DNA of 64,000 bases from Ignavibacteria bacterium (GTDB lineage: Bacteria > Bacteroidota > Ignavibacteria > Ignavibacteriales > SURF-24), in assembly GCA_025612245.1 (NCBI GenBank), contig JAAXKQ010000023.1:16952-80951 (forward strand). The letters run 5' to 3'. The notes under the pieces were generated by a model, which did not search any database, was not told the DNA's origin, and was given only the letters and a program-made list of their open reading frames with translations. Shown here one piece after another: positions 36,180 to 46,453 of the stretch; position 1 is the first letter of the stretch, and each line of letters begins with the position of its first letter. Made by a program: the position numbers and the translations under genes.

Positions 36180-37106
36180 TTATTTGCCGTCAGTGTTGTA
36201 TTTATAAAAACCTTCTCCCGTCTTACGGCCAAGCTTCTTCTCGCGAACCAGCTTGCGAAGTATCGGGCAGGCTCTGTAGCGGGGCTCACCCAGCGTCTTC
36301 CATAATGTTTCCATCCAGGCCAAAACCTCATCGAGGCCCATGGCATCTGCCATTTCAAGCGGACCCATCGGGAAATTATATCCAAGTTTCATCGCAGTAT
36401 CGATGCCTTCTGCCGTGGCAACTCCTTCCATGAGTATGTACATGGCCTCGTTGAGAAGCGGTACAATGGCTCTCGTGGTCACAAAGCCGGGGTATTCATA
36501 TACTTCAACTGCAGTCTTGCCTATTCTCTTGGCAAATTCCTTTACCCTTGCGAGCGTTTCTTCTGAGGTTTCAATTGCTTTAATCAGCTCGACCATTGGA
36601 ACCTTTGGAACAGGATTAAGGAAGTGCATTCCTACAATTTTTTCTTTCCTTTTGGTCACTTCGGCAATTTGTGTAAGGCTGAGTGTTGAGGTGTTTGAGA
36701 CCAGGATTGTATCGGGACGGGCAATTTCATCGATCTGCTTAAATATGGTTTTCTTCAGCTCCAGGTTCTCATCCACGGCTTCAATAACCAGATCGCATTC
36801 TTCGATATCTTTTATATCGGTTGACCATTTGATGCGGCTTAGGATCGACTTCATCTCGCTTTTTGTCATAGCCCAGCGCCCGATTTCCCTTTCCATTGCC
36901 TCTGATAGATTCTGTTTTGCGCAGTTAAGATGTTCATCATCTTTTTCAATAATCAGAACATCCACCCCGGAACCTGAAACAGTCTGGGCAATTCCCTGCC
37001 CCATTACGCCTGCTCCAATGATAGCTACGTATTCAATTCTTTCTTTTTCTTCCTTCTGCGGAGCTACACCGAGGAGATCTTCTAATTTTAATTTTCCTTC
37101 GTCCAT
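36180..37106 (-). CDS. 3-hydroxyacyl-CoA (3-hydroxybutyryl-CoA) dehydrogenase
   Basis: NAD(P)-dependent dehydrogenase that interconverts 3-hydroxyacyl-CoA and 3-oxoacyl-CoA. The Rossmann motif is VAIIGAGVMGQGIAQ (about 27-41). The catalytic His is in IVGMHFLNPVPKVPMVE (about 158). ATAEGIDTAMKLGYNFPMGPLEMAD is the typical C-terminal helix region. A 25-residue N-terminal extension precedes the Rossmann strand, which is unusual, and a later start is possible but I see no good one. It is single-domain (308 residues), as in butyrate/crotonyl-CoA or beta-oxidation pathways. Located with ackA, it hints at acyl-CoA fermentation. Confidence 0.9.
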   Translation of the reverse strand: MDEGKLKLEDLLGVAPQKEEKERIEYVAIIGAGVMGQGIAQTVSGSGVDVLIIEKDDEHLNCAKQNLSEAMEREIGRWAMTKSEMKSILSRIKWSTDIKDIEECDLVIEAVDENLELKKTIFKQIDEIARPDTILVSNTSTLSLTQIAEVTKRKEKIVGMHFLNPVPKVPMVELIKAIETSEETLARVKEFAKRIGKTAVEVYEYPGFVTTRAIVPLLNEAMYILMEGVATAEGIDTAMKLGYNFPMGPLEMADAMGLDEVLAWMETLWKTLGEPRYRACPILRKLVREKKLGRKTGEGFYKYNTDGK

Positions 37107-37519
37107 ATTTGGTTCTTACCTATTTATTTTTTAAACTTATGCCAGCATACGTGTTTGAATTGAAATTTCTGTTCATCCGGCAGATCCTTAAAAAAGAGCA
37201 AATTCTGTTCCATAAAATATGCCCTAAATAAGCTCAAATTCAATATATTTATTTATCCTTTACTATAAATAATAATACCAGGGCCTCAAAGTGAGAACCA
37301 TGCCGCACACATGCAGCCCCGGTAAAAAATACAAACGCCACCGGATACCTAAGGAATTCAAAAAAAAAAGGAGGAATTTTATTTTATTCAAATGATTAAT
37401 TTTCTTATATATAGAACGCAATTTGAAAGCTTCTTACTTTCGGCGCACATATTATCTTTCTTTTTTCGGCATGCAAGGCATGCTTTTAATGAACCATTTA
37501 GCCCTTAATATTCAATAAA
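37107..37519. other. Intergenic region between divergent hydroxyacyl-CoA dehydrogenase and recQ
   Basis: About 410 AT-rich bases with no open frame of note. A short hairpin lies at 37469-37483 (gcatgc, loop aag, gcatgc) followed by tttt, 37 bases before recQ. It may be a weak terminator or a leader structure. Promoters for both divergent genes must lie here, but none was recognised with confidence. Confidence 0.6.
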
Positions 37520-40156
37520 ATGACCCCTGAAGAAATTCTTCTTAAATACTTTGGACACAACAGTTTCCGTCCCGGACAGCGGGAGATAGTTACTTCCATA
37601 ATTGAAGGGAAAAACGTACTTGCAATACTTCCAACCGGAGGCGGGAAGTCGCTCTGCTTTCAGGTGCCTGCGCTCTTAAGCAGCCGCCTCTCAGTTGTAA
37701 TATCCCCTCTTATTGCTCTTATGAAGGACCAGGTGGACTCCTTAAACAGCACAGAACCTGTAGCCGCTTTTATAAACAGCACGGTCGGGTTCATTGAAAC
37801 AGAAGAAATATTCCGTGAGATCACAAGCGGAAAAGTAAAGCTGCTTTACCTTGCGCCTGAAAAGCTGGAGAACAGTCAGTTTGCCGACAGGATTAAAGAG
37901 CTCGAGCCGGAATACCTTTTTGTCGATGAGGCGCACTGCATAAGCGAGTGGGGGCATAATTTCCGCCCGAGCTTCAGGAGGATAAAAAGTTTTGCCGAAT
38001 ATACCGGTATAAAGAAAATCTCCGCCTTTACGGCAACTGCAACTCCGGAAGTCGTAGACGACATTATTCTGCAGCTGGGAATGCAAGAGCCCGAAGTCTT
38101 CATAAAGGGATTCGAAAGAGAAAACCTCTCGGTAAATGTAATCAAAACGACAAAAAAGAAAACCGAGTGCTTTAACCTCATAAACAGCTACGGAACACCG
38201 GCCATTGTTTATGCCTCTTCAAGGAAAAAGTGCGAAGAGGTTTCGGACTTTCTGAACCTGTACAACTTCAATGCTGCGTGCTATCACGCAGGACTTGCTG
38301 CAGAAAGAAGAAAGCACATTCAGGAGGAGTTCCTCTCCGGAAGAGTTGACATTATTGTTGCCACGAATGCCTTCGGAATGGGTATCGATAAAAAAGATAT
38401 CCGGCTTGTAATTCACTACAACATGCCGGGCACAATTGAAAACTATTACCAGGAGATCGGGCGCGCCGGAAGAGACGGCAAGGAATCGAACGCATTCATG
38501 CTCTTTGATGAAAACGACAGGCGCATTCATGAATATTTCATCAAAAACTCTTATCCCGCTAAAGAGCTGGTTACAGGCGTTTATAACGCCTTATGCGATT
38601 ATGGGAAGATTGCCCTCGGGGGAAAGTCGGATAAACCCGTTGCAGTAAATGAAGAATACATTGCGAAGTATATTAAGAAGGACATTTCCAAGGCACTCCT
38701 CAGCTCAGCACTTAGCTGTCTTGAGGAAGCGGGCTACATAAAGCCCGTGTCCGCTTTGGAAAGAAAGTACCTGGTGCAGTTTAACCTGGACGTTAATACA
38801 CTAAAGGAATATACAAAGTCGGTCTCCAACAACACCTTGCGCGACATCATAGTCATCTTGCTGAAAAAGTACGGCACAGGCATAATTAACAGCATGACGC
38901 CAATTTCACCGGAAGAGCTGGCTGCAAATTACGGCATTTCACCTGAATACGTTTTTCAGACGCTTGAACTCCTGAACAGCCTTGGCATACTGGACCTCGT
39001 AAGACCCTCGGCAGAAAACAAGGTCACTTTTCCTAAGTCAAGGGTCAGGAATGAATACCTTTTCCTTGACTATGAGAGAATTACCCGCAATTGCAGCAAT
39101 GCTACGGCAAAGCTTGAAGAAATTGTACGCTATGCTTATGCGACCGAATGCCGGATGAAGTTTATAATGAACTATTTCGGGCAGAAAGATGATAACTACA
39201 AATGCTGTAAATGCGATAACTGCACCGGCGGGGGCGCAGAGAGATATGAGCTTACATCCAATGTTTCGGAATACCTTTCTGAACTGATACTTCGCGCTGC
39301 ACTGGAAGCTTCCGAAGGCATGACGGAAACGAGGCTCATTTCCATTCTTCAGGGCAAGCCTTCAAAAGACCTACTGGACTCCTCCCCTGTTTTCGGCTGC
39401 TGCTCCAGCTACTCGCTCCAGGAGCTTAAAAGCGTAATAGAGAGCCTATGTGCACAGGAAATGCTTGAAAAAGAAGGCTCATACAGAAAGAAGCTCAAGG
39501 TATCACGCAAAGGGCGGGAATTTTTGGATGAAAGGGACCTTGCCCCAATTCTTGGGAAAGAGGCTCCTCTTATGGACACAAAAGAGGCCGAAGAGAACCT
39601 GGAGCTTTTTAACAAGCTGCGCGAAGTAAGGAGCCAGGCCTCGCGGAAGTTCCAGCAGGCAGAGGAGCTGATTTGTCCGGATGCGGTCCTAAGACAGCTT
39701 TCCAGAACACGCCCTTCCACTTTTAGCGCAATTCTTGGGGTAAAAGGCTTTAACCAGAGAATGTTCAACAAAGTTGGAGAGGATTTTCTTGGAATCATCA
39801 GGGATTACATCACTCATTCCGATAATTCAGGAGCAAGTACACCTGGCACTTCAAGAGAGGTGCCGAAGGTATTAAGCGAAACCTACAAACTCCTTAAGGA
39901 GCGCTATCCACTTTCGGACATAGCTTCCTTAAGAAAGCTGAATGAAACGGTTATATCGATGCAGGTTGAAACAATTCTTGAGATGTTTCCTGAAACTGAT
40001 GTGTCGTACCTCTTTACAAAAGAGGATTACAGCAGGATAGAGGAAGAGATTGGCAAGGGGTTCAACGACCTGAAAGAGCTTAAAAGCAGGCTCCCGGAAA
40101 ATATAGGATTCCCACTCTTAAGGATTGCAGCAGCAAAGCTAAAGAAGAAATCTTAA
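37520..40156 (+). CDS. recQ: ATP-dependent DNA helicase RecQ
   Basis: 3'-5' superfamily 2 helicase for recombination and fork repair. Walker A is LPTGGGKS (37-44), the DEAH box is at 136-139, motif III TATATP and motif VI QEIGRAGRDG (311-320). The RQC zinc-binding region has Cys544 and KCCKCDNC (562-568). An HRDC domain lies at about 694-762, and the last 90 residues look like an added helix-turn-helix domain. At 878 residues it is longer than E. coli RecQ (about 610), mainly because of the spacer and the C-terminal domains. It converges with the lipoprotein gene, with stops overlapping. Confidence 0.96.
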   Translation: MTPEEILLKYFGHNSFRPGQREIVTSIIEGKNVLAILPTGGGKSLCFQVPALLSSRLSVVISPLIALMKDQVDSLNSTEPVAAFINSTVGFIETEEIFREITSGKVKLLYLAPEKLENSQFADRIKELEPEYLFVDEAHCISEWGHNFRPSFRRIKSFAEYTGIKKISAFTATATPEVVDDIILQLGMQEPEVFIKGFERENLSVNVIKTTKKKTECFNLINSYGTPAIVYASSRKKCEEVSDFLNLYNFNAACYHAGLAAERRKHIQEEFLSGRVDIIVATNAFGMGIDKKDIRLVIHYNMPGTIENYYQEIGRAGRDGKESNAFMLFDENDRRIHEYFIKNSYPAKELVTGVYNALCDYGKIALGGKSDKPVAVNEEYIAKYIKKDISKALLSSALSCLEEAGYIKPVSALERKYLVQFNLDVNTLKEYTKSVSNNTLRDIIVILLKKYGTGIINSMTPISPEELAANYGISPEYVFQTLELLNSLGILDLVRPSAENKVTFPKSRVRNEYLFLDYERITRNCSNATAKLEEIVRYAYATECRMKFIMNYFGQKDDNYKCCKCDNCTGGGAERYELTSNVSEYLSELILRAALEASEGMTETRLISILQGKPSKDLLDSSPVFGCCSSYSLQELKSVIESLCAQEMLEKEGSYRKKLKVSRKGREFLDERDLAPILGKEAPLMDTKEAEENLELFNKLREVRSQASRKFQQAEELICPDAVLRQLSRTRPSTFSAILGVKGFNQRMFNKVGEDFLGIIRDYITHSDNSGASTPGTSREVPKVLSETYKLLKERYPLSDIASLRKLNETVISMQVETILEMFPETDVSYLFTKEDYSRIEEEIGKGFNDLKELKSRLPENIGFPLLRIAAAKLKKKS

Positions 40157-40467
40157 ACCTTGTTATTTTTCCTGAGTGCTACTATTCGGGCATTTACCCT
40201 GTCGAAGAATTCCTTCCACCTATCGGGCTTTTCCGAGTAATAGTTGAGTGTAGCCTTATACTCTTCCGGAGTGACTTCATATTTGGAAAATATTTTCTGT
40301 CTTTCCGACTTAACACGGTTAATGTCGCCGCTGTTTTTCTCGGATGAAATGAGCAGGTCCACGTACAATGCGGCAAACTTTTCCTCGTCGTTAATTACTT
40401 TCCCATTTGAGCAGGAACTTAGTGTGATGGCAAATAGAATGATGCCAAGATATTTCAATAGTTTCAC
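40153..40467 (-). CDS. DUF4296-like small lipoprotein
   Basis: Short exported lipoprotein. From GTG at 40467 the product begins MKLLKYLGIILFAITLSSC, a textbook lipoprotein signal with lipobox LSSC. A TTG eight codons upstream would give a poorer, basic leader and overlap the rhomboid gene. The mature part (DEEKFAALYVDLLISSEKN...TPEEYKATLNYYSEKPDRWKEFFDRV) has the pattern of DUF4296 proteins, found mainly in the Bacteroidetes group. Function is unknown. It begins directly after the rhomboid stop, so it is co-translated. About 104 residues. Confidence 0.8.
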   Translation of the reverse strand: MKLLKYLGIILFAITLSSCSNGKVINDEEKFAALYVDLLISSEKNSGDINRVKSERQKIFSKYEVTPEEYKATLNYYSEKPDRWKEFFDRVNARIVALRKNNKV

Positions 40468-40468
40468 T

Positions 40469-41365
40469 TTAGCTTCTCTTGCTGGCTTCAAATAAGATTT
40501 TTTTCTCGCGTTCTGTAAGGTTCTGATACCCGCTCTGGCTTATTTTATCGAGTATCCGGTCAATCTCTTCCTGTGTAATGGGAGTTTCTTCTTTTTTGTT
40601 TATTTCATAGTAATTTGCATCAACAATCTTCTCCTCGTCTGAAAATGTCCTTCTCCTGAACTGCCTTGGAGCGGAAGAGTATGGTTTCTTAAAGGAAGAG
40701 AAAATGCTATTCATGCTAAAGCCGCTCCTGGAATCCAGGAGTATGAACAAGAATCCGACAACAGCCCCGCCTATATGAGCCAAGTGTGCCACGAGCGACA
40801 TATCGCCGGCCGAAAGGAACTCAAGAACTACAAGGAATGCTATCAGGTATTTAGCCTTTACGGGAATAAGGAAGTAAATAAAGATGTACCTGTCGGGAAA
40901 CATCATCGCGAAGGCAATCATGACGCCATAAATTGCACCCGATGCGCCGATGGTGGGAGCCATCATGTCGGCAATGACCGGAGAAAGCAGTAGATGCGCC
41001 AGGCCGCCGCCAATTCCGCAGGCAAGATAAAACAAAAGGAATTTTTTGGAGCCCCATAGGTTTTCAATTTCCATTCCGAACATCCACAGGGCAAACATGT
41101 TAAAGAAGATATGCGAAAAGCTTCCGTGCAGGAACTGATAGGAAACCAGCTGCCAGATATAAAAGCCGTGCCCAAGAGGCATTAACGCAAAGTACTGGTT
41201 GATCTTATCGCTCGCAATCACGCCGTCGACAACAACGCTCGAGAGTATCAGGTTTGTAACCAGAAACACCACTACATTTATGATCAAAAGGTTCTTGATC
41301 ACCGGTGGGAAAAAGCTGAAACCGCCAAAACCGGTCGGTCTGTAATAATCACGCTCGGAGTACAT
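40469..41365 (-). CDS. Rhomboid family intramembrane serine protease
   Basis: Inner-membrane protease with six helices cleaving transmembrane substrates. The catalytic Ser142 lies in GASGAIYGV and the dyad His197 in HLAHIGGAVVGF. The HGSFSHIFFNMFALWMFG loop-L1 region (about 80-97) is diagnostic. A C-terminal cytosolic tail of about 85 charged residues (IDRILDKISQSGYQNLTEREKKIL) follows the last helix and is a conserved bacterial extension. 298 residues. Transcribed with the lipoprotein gene downstream. Confidence 0.95.
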   Translation of the reverse strand: MYSERDYYRPTGFGGFSFFPPVIKNLLIINVVVFLVTNLILSSVVVDGVIASDKINQYFALMPLGHGFYIWQLVSYQFLHGSFSHIFFNMFALWMFGMEIENLWGSKKFLLFYLACGIGGGLAHLLLSPVIADMMAPTIGASGAIYGVMIAFAMMFPDRYIFIYFLIPVKAKYLIAFLVVLEFLSAGDMSLVAHLAHIGGAVVGFLFILLDSRSGFSMNSIFSSFKKPYSSAPRQFRRRTFSDEEKIVDANYYEINKKEETPITQEEIDRILDKISQSGYQNLTEREKKILFEASKRS

Positions 41366-41487
41366 TAAACTTCCTTTTCGTTTATCTTCCTTAAATTAAA
41401 ACATACTAAAAAATGAAATAATTCATTTTTCATTTTCTGATACACTGTCAGGCGTAAAACAGTTTCCAGAAAAGCCAATAAAAAGAC

Positions 41488-41521
41488 ATACAGGGGCATC
41501 AAATTTTTTGAACCCCTGTAT
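41488..41521 (-). terminator. Hairpin downstream of pgk (minus strand)
   Basis: Arms atacagggg (41488-41496) and cccctgtat (41513-41521) pair perfectly, and the inner segment (tcaaa/tttga) can extend the stem. The U-run on the minus strand is weak (gtctttta), so termination efficiency is uncertain. Confidence 0.6.
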
Positions 41522-41543
41522 TTATAAGATACAGAACTCTCAG

Positions 41544-42743
41544 CTATTTTGCATCGTTTAATGCTGCAACTCCGGGAAGAGTTTTTCCTTCCAGGAATTC
41601 CAGTGAAGCGCCGCCGCCGGTAGAAACGTGCGAAACTTTATCCTCCAGGCCTGCTTTTTTAATTGCAGCAGCCGAATCGCCGCCACCGATAATGGTCGTT
41701 GCGCCTTTTTCCGTAGCCTCAACAAGAGCCTGTGCAACGGCATTTGTGCCCTTAGCAAAGTTATCGAACTCAAAGACACCCATAGGGCCGTTCCATATAA
41801 CCGTCCTGCTCTTTAAGATCTCGGATTTGAAGAGCTCAACTGTCTTAGGACCAATATCCATTCCCATCTTCTCGGAAGGAATACTCTTAATATCAACGAC
41901 CTGTGAAGGAGAATCGTTTGCGAACTCAGGAGCCACAACGACGTCTACAGGGAGCAGGAAGTTGACTTTTGAGTTCTTGGCTTTCTCCAGTATTTCCCCG
42001 GCAAGTTCAATTTTTTCTTCTTCAAGGAGAGACTTTCCGATTTCATAGCCCATAGCCTTATAGAAAGTATAAGCCATGCCGCCGCCTATGATAAGAGTGT
42101 CAACCTTCGGGAACAGGTTCTGAATGACGTCGATTTTACCCGAGATCTTGGCGCCGCCTAAAATAGCGCAGTATGGTCTCTCCGGCTCTGAGATTGCCTT
42201 TCCCAGATAGTCGAGTTCTTTTTGCATCAGGTATCCTGCAGCGTTAATTGATATATACTTTGTAACGCCTTCAGTTGAGGCATGAGCGCGGTGAGCACTT
42301 CCAAAGGCATCATTAATATAAACTTCGCCAAGTTCAGCAAGCTGCTTTGCAAATTCAGGGTTATTTTTCTCCTCTTCAGCGTGGAATCTTAAATTCTCAA
42401 GCAAAAGGACGTCCCCATTCTTCATTGAATTGACCAGGTCCTTCACCTCCTGCCCGACGCACTCAGGAGCCATTATGACCTGCTTACCGAGTAACTCGGA
42501 AAGTCTTTTTGCAGCAGGTTTAAGGCTGTATTTTGGGTTCGGCTGCCCTTTGGGCCTTCCGAGGTGACTCATAAGGATTGCCTTACCGCCTTCGTTGATA
42601 ATTTTCTTGATTGTAGGCAAAGATGACGTAATTCTTATATCATCCGTTATATTCAGATTTTCATCCAAAGGCACGTTGAAGTCCACTCTTACCAGGACTT
42701 TTTTGCCTTTAAGATCCACCTGGTCAATTGACAGTTTATTCAT
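41544..42743 (-). CDS. pgk: Phosphoglycerate kinase
   Basis: Glycolytic enzyme converting 1,3-bisphosphoglycerate and ADP to 3-phosphoglycerate and ATP. Characteristic segments are [17 protein letters not shown] (about 14-30), [19 protein letters not shown] (about 55-73), [16 protein letters not shown] and GGDSAAA with [14 protein letters not shown] at the C-terminus. The length of 399 is normal. It lies about 200 bases downstream of gapA on the same strand, with a terminator between, so the two are probably transcribed separately. Confidence 0.98.
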   Translation of the reverse strand: MNKLSIDQVDLKGKKVLVRVDFNVPLDENLNITDDIRITSSLPTIKKIINEGGKAILMSHLGRPKGQPNPKYSLKPAAKRLSELLGKQVIMAPECVGQEVKDLVNSMKNGDVLLLENLRFHAEEEKNNPEFAKQLAELGEVYINDAFGSAHRAHASTEGVTKYISINAAGYLMQKELDYLGKAISEPERPYCAILGGAKISGKIDVIQNLFPKVDTLIIGGGMAYTFYKAMGYEIGKSLLEEEKIELAGEILEKAKNSKVNFLLPVDVVVAPEFANDSPSQVVDIKSIPSEKMGMDIGPKTVELFKSEILKSRTVIWNGPMGVFEFDNFAKGTNAVAQALVEATEKGATTIIGGGDSAAAIKKAGLEDKVSHVSTGGGASLEFLEGKTLPGVAALNDAK

Positions 42744-42882
42744 TTTTCCTCCGCATAGAAATAATTTATGAAAAATATTGTAAAAGAGCTACAATTTCCG
42801 GTTTCCCCGATTTTTGTAGCCGAATAATCCTTCTTCCCAGGCCAAATGCCTCAAAAAGCAAAGAAGGCAATCAGTATAAATA

Positions 42883-42924
42883 TAAAAAAAGACGCAGCCT
42901 ATAATAATAGGGAAACTGCGTCTC
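42883..42924 (-). terminator. Rho-independent terminator after gapA (minus strand)
   Basis: Arms agacgcag (42890-42897) and ctgcgtct (42916-42923) with an 18-base loop. On the minus strand the stem is followed by a U-run (A's at 42884-42890). Confidence 0.9.
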
Positions 42925-42950
42925 TTAAAACGGTAGTATCTTGATTCAGA

Positions 42951-44284
<1,334 letters not shown>

Positions 44285-44968
44285 ATGTCTTCTTTATCGG
44301 AATTTCTGTTAAATGTTCCTATCTTTACTGACCTGGAGCACGAAGCTCTGGAGATGATTGCAAACGTTGGCAAGCGAAAGTTTTACGAAAAGGAAAGTAT
44401 AATTTTGATGGAAGAAGATGCAGGCAGTGCACTCTTTGTGATTATAAGCGGAAAGGTAAAAGTATCGAGAACCAGTAACGACGGCCGTGAGGTCATTCTC
44501 ACAATACTCAGCGAAAGCGACTTTTTTGGGGAAATGGCAATTCTTGACGGCCTGAAACGTTCGGCAACGGTCATTGCAATCGAGGACTCGGAGCTCTTCA
44601 TAGTACAGAGGAACGATTTCCTCAATCTTCTGAGGATTCATCCGGAAGTCTCAATCTCACTTTTGCAGGAACTGACCAGCAGGCTAAGAAGCGCCGACAT
44701 GAAAATCAAATCCCTCTCATTAAAAGACGCCGAAGGCAAGGTGGCCTCGGTCATTCTTCAGATTGCAGACGAGATCGGAAAGATACGCCAGGGCATCGTG
44801 GAAATCGAACGACTCCCCTTGCAGCAGGATCTTGCAAATATGGCTGGAACTTCAAGAGAAACCATTTCAAGGACCATACATTCTTTCGCAAAAAAAGGAA
44901 TGGTGGAACTGGATGGAGCCAGACTTAGAATATTAAATTACGAGAAGTTTAAAGAGAATTTCGGCTGA
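44285..44968 (+). CDS. Crp/Fnr-family transcriptional regulator
   Basis: 227 residues with an N-terminal cNMP-binding-like beta-roll (FSDLEHEALEMIANVGKRKF-type start, then GEMAILDGLKRSATVIA at about 80-97), a long dimerisation helix and a C-terminal winged helix (QQDLANMAGTSRETISRTIHSFAKKGMVEL, in pieces). There are no clustered N-terminal cysteines, so it is not an Fnr-type Fe-S oxygen sensor. The ligand is unknown. gagggg precedes the ATG. Its promoter region is shared with gapA, and autoregulation through the palindrome near 44064 is possible. Confidence 0.93.
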   Translation: MSSLSEFLLNVPIFTDLEHEALEMIANVGKRKFYEKESIILMEEDAGSALFVIISGKVKVSRTSNDGREVILTILSESDFFGEMAILDGLKRSATVIAIEDSELFIVQRNDFLNLLRIHPEVSISLLQELTSRLRSADMKIKSLSLKDAEGKVASVILQIADEIGKIRQGIVEIERLPLQQDLANMAGTSRETISRTIHSFAKKGMVELDGARLRILNYEKFKENFG

Positions 44969-45002
44969 GAAAAGAGCATTCAGCCAGAAACCGATAAAAT
45001 TG

Positions 45003-45833
45003 ATGAGCGCTAAAATAGATTTACACTTACACACTACCTGTTCGGATGGAGTCTGTTCCCCACTGGAAATAGTAACGAAGGCAAAAAAAGCAGGGCTTGA
45101 TGTAATCAGCATAACGGACCACGACAACCTGGCCGGAATAGAAGCCGCCACTGAATTCGGCAAACAGATGGATGTTGAGGTCATCTCCGGGGTTGAAATC
45201 AGCACAGATATAGAAGACAAGGAAGTTCACCTTTTGGGCTACTTTATTGATATTTACCACGATGAGTTCCAAAAGTACCTTAGCTTCTTCCGCCAGGAAA
45301 GGTATAACCGCGCTCTAAGAATCATAAAGAAACTGAATAACCTGGGCGTATATATATCAATAGAAAGCGTTCTTAAGAAGGCGAAAAGCGGAGCCGTTGG
45401 AAGGCCGCACATTGCGCAGGCTTTAATTGAAGCGGGCTACGTAAATAATTTTTATGAGGCTTTCGACAAATACCTGGGAAACAGCAGCCCCGCATACGAA
45501 AGGAAAATCCACCTTTCGCCCCAGAGCGCGCTAAAGCTGATAGCAGATGCCGGAGGGCTTTCATTTATTGCGCACCCGGGCTACATCAGCGAAAAGATTC
45601 TCTTAAGCCTGATTGACGCAGGAATTGACGGCATAGAGGTCATTCACCCCTCGCACAACATGAACCAGGTAAAGTACTACAGGGGCATCGTCAACGAATA
45701 CTGCCTCCTGTCCTCAGGAGGCTCCGACTACCACGGCGGCAAAAGAGAGGATGAGCAGAACCTGGGCAAGTTCTACATCACGAGGAACAATCTTGAGGCC
45801 ATGCGCAAGATGCTCGTTAAAAACAGCGCATGA
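45003..45833 (+). CDS. PHP-domain phosphoesterase (TrpH/RNase AM-like)
   Basis: Metal-dependent phosphoesterase of the PHP superfamily. Motifs are DLHLHTTCSDG (about 5-15), ISITDHDNLAGI (about 36-47), EVISGVEIS, FIAHPGY and a C-terminal GGSDYHGG. Family members such as YciV/TrpH act on 3',5'-nucleotide bisphosphates and RNA 5' ends, and that is the likely activity. ATG at 45003 is preferred over TTG at 45000. It follows the Crp/Fnr gene by 34 bases and could be co-transcribed. About 276 residues. Confidence 0.9.
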   Translation: MSAKIDLHLHTTCSDGVCSPLEIVTKAKKAGLDVISITDHDNLAGIEAATEFGKQMDVEVISGVEISTDIEDKEVHLLGYFIDIYHDEFQKYLSFFRQERYNRALRIIKKLNNLGVYISIESVLKKAKSGAVGRPHIAQALIEAGYVNNFYEAFDKYLGNSSPAYERKIHLSPQSALKLIADAGGLSFIAHPGYISEKILLSLIDAGIDGIEVIHPSHNMNQVKYYRGIVNEYCLLSSGGSDYHGGKREDEQNLGKFYITRNNLEAMRKMLVKNSA

Positions 45834-45932
45834 GCTTCTAATTAGGCCCTAGGAAAAAAAATGAGTCCACGCGCCATAATTAAACAAGTTTACACTTTAA
45901 CCATTTATTGAATAATTCAGGAATATCCAAAA

Positions 45933-46409
45933 ATGTCCAGAGTAATCGAAGGAAAACTTTCAGCAAAGGATTATAAGTTTGCACTAGTAGTCAGCAGGTT
46001 CAACGAATTTATCAGCCAGAAACTTCTTGAAGGCGCCCTGGATTGTCTTCAAAGGCATCATGCTGAGGATAATAATATAGATATAATAAAAGTGCCGGGG
46101 GCCTTTGAAATACCTCTTGCAGCCTCAAAGCTGGCCGATTCGGCAAAATATAACGCGGTTATCTGCCTTGGTGCAGTAATAAGAGGTGCAACGCCGCATT
46201 TTGATTACGTTGCCGCCGAGGTATCGAAGGGTATAGCTCAGACCTCCTTAAGGTCGGGCGTACCGGTTGCTTTCGGCGTTTTGACGACAGATAACATTGA
46301 GCAGGCAATTGAACGCGCCGGCACAAAGTCGGGCAACAAAGGCTGGGATGCCGCTCTTACGGCCATAGAAATGGCAGACCTGTTTTCGAACCTTGAAGCC
46401 GAAAAATAA
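45933..46409 (+). CDS. ribH: 6,7-dimethyl-8-ribityllumazine synthase
   Basis: Penultimate enzyme of riboflavin synthesis, condensing 5-amino-6-ribitylaminouracil with dihydroxybutanone phosphate. The 158-residue icosahedral-class protein shows [18 protein letters not shown] (about 19-36), [15 protein letters not shown] (about 56-70), catalytic His in [15 protein letters not shown] (about 81-95) and [16 protein letters not shown]. No other rib genes are adjacent. It is terminated by the hairpin at 46418-46449. Confidence 0.97.
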   Translation: MSRVIEGKLSAKDYKFALVVSRFNEFISQKLLEGALDCLQRHHAEDNNIDIIKVPGAFEIPLAASKLADSAKYNAVICLGAVIRGATPHFDYVAAEVSKGIAQTSLRSGVPVAFGVLTTDNIEQAIERAGTKSGNKGWDAALTAIEMADLFSNLEAEK

Positions 46410-46417
46410 ATTCTTAT

Positions 46418-46453
46418 GGGATATGCCCGTAACTAAAAAGGTATATCCCTTTT
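46418..46453 (+). terminator. Rho-independent terminator after ribH
   Basis: Arms gggatatgcc (46418-46427) and ggtatatccc (46440-46449) pair with one G-U, followed by tttt. The stop codon of the convergent membrane-protein gene (46433-46435) sits inside the loop. Confidence 0.8.

Noticed and set aside
36340..37134. Plus-strand frame of 264 codons
   Set aside because: It is antisense to the hydroxyacyl-CoA dehydrogenase, which has an intact Rossmann motif and catalytic His.
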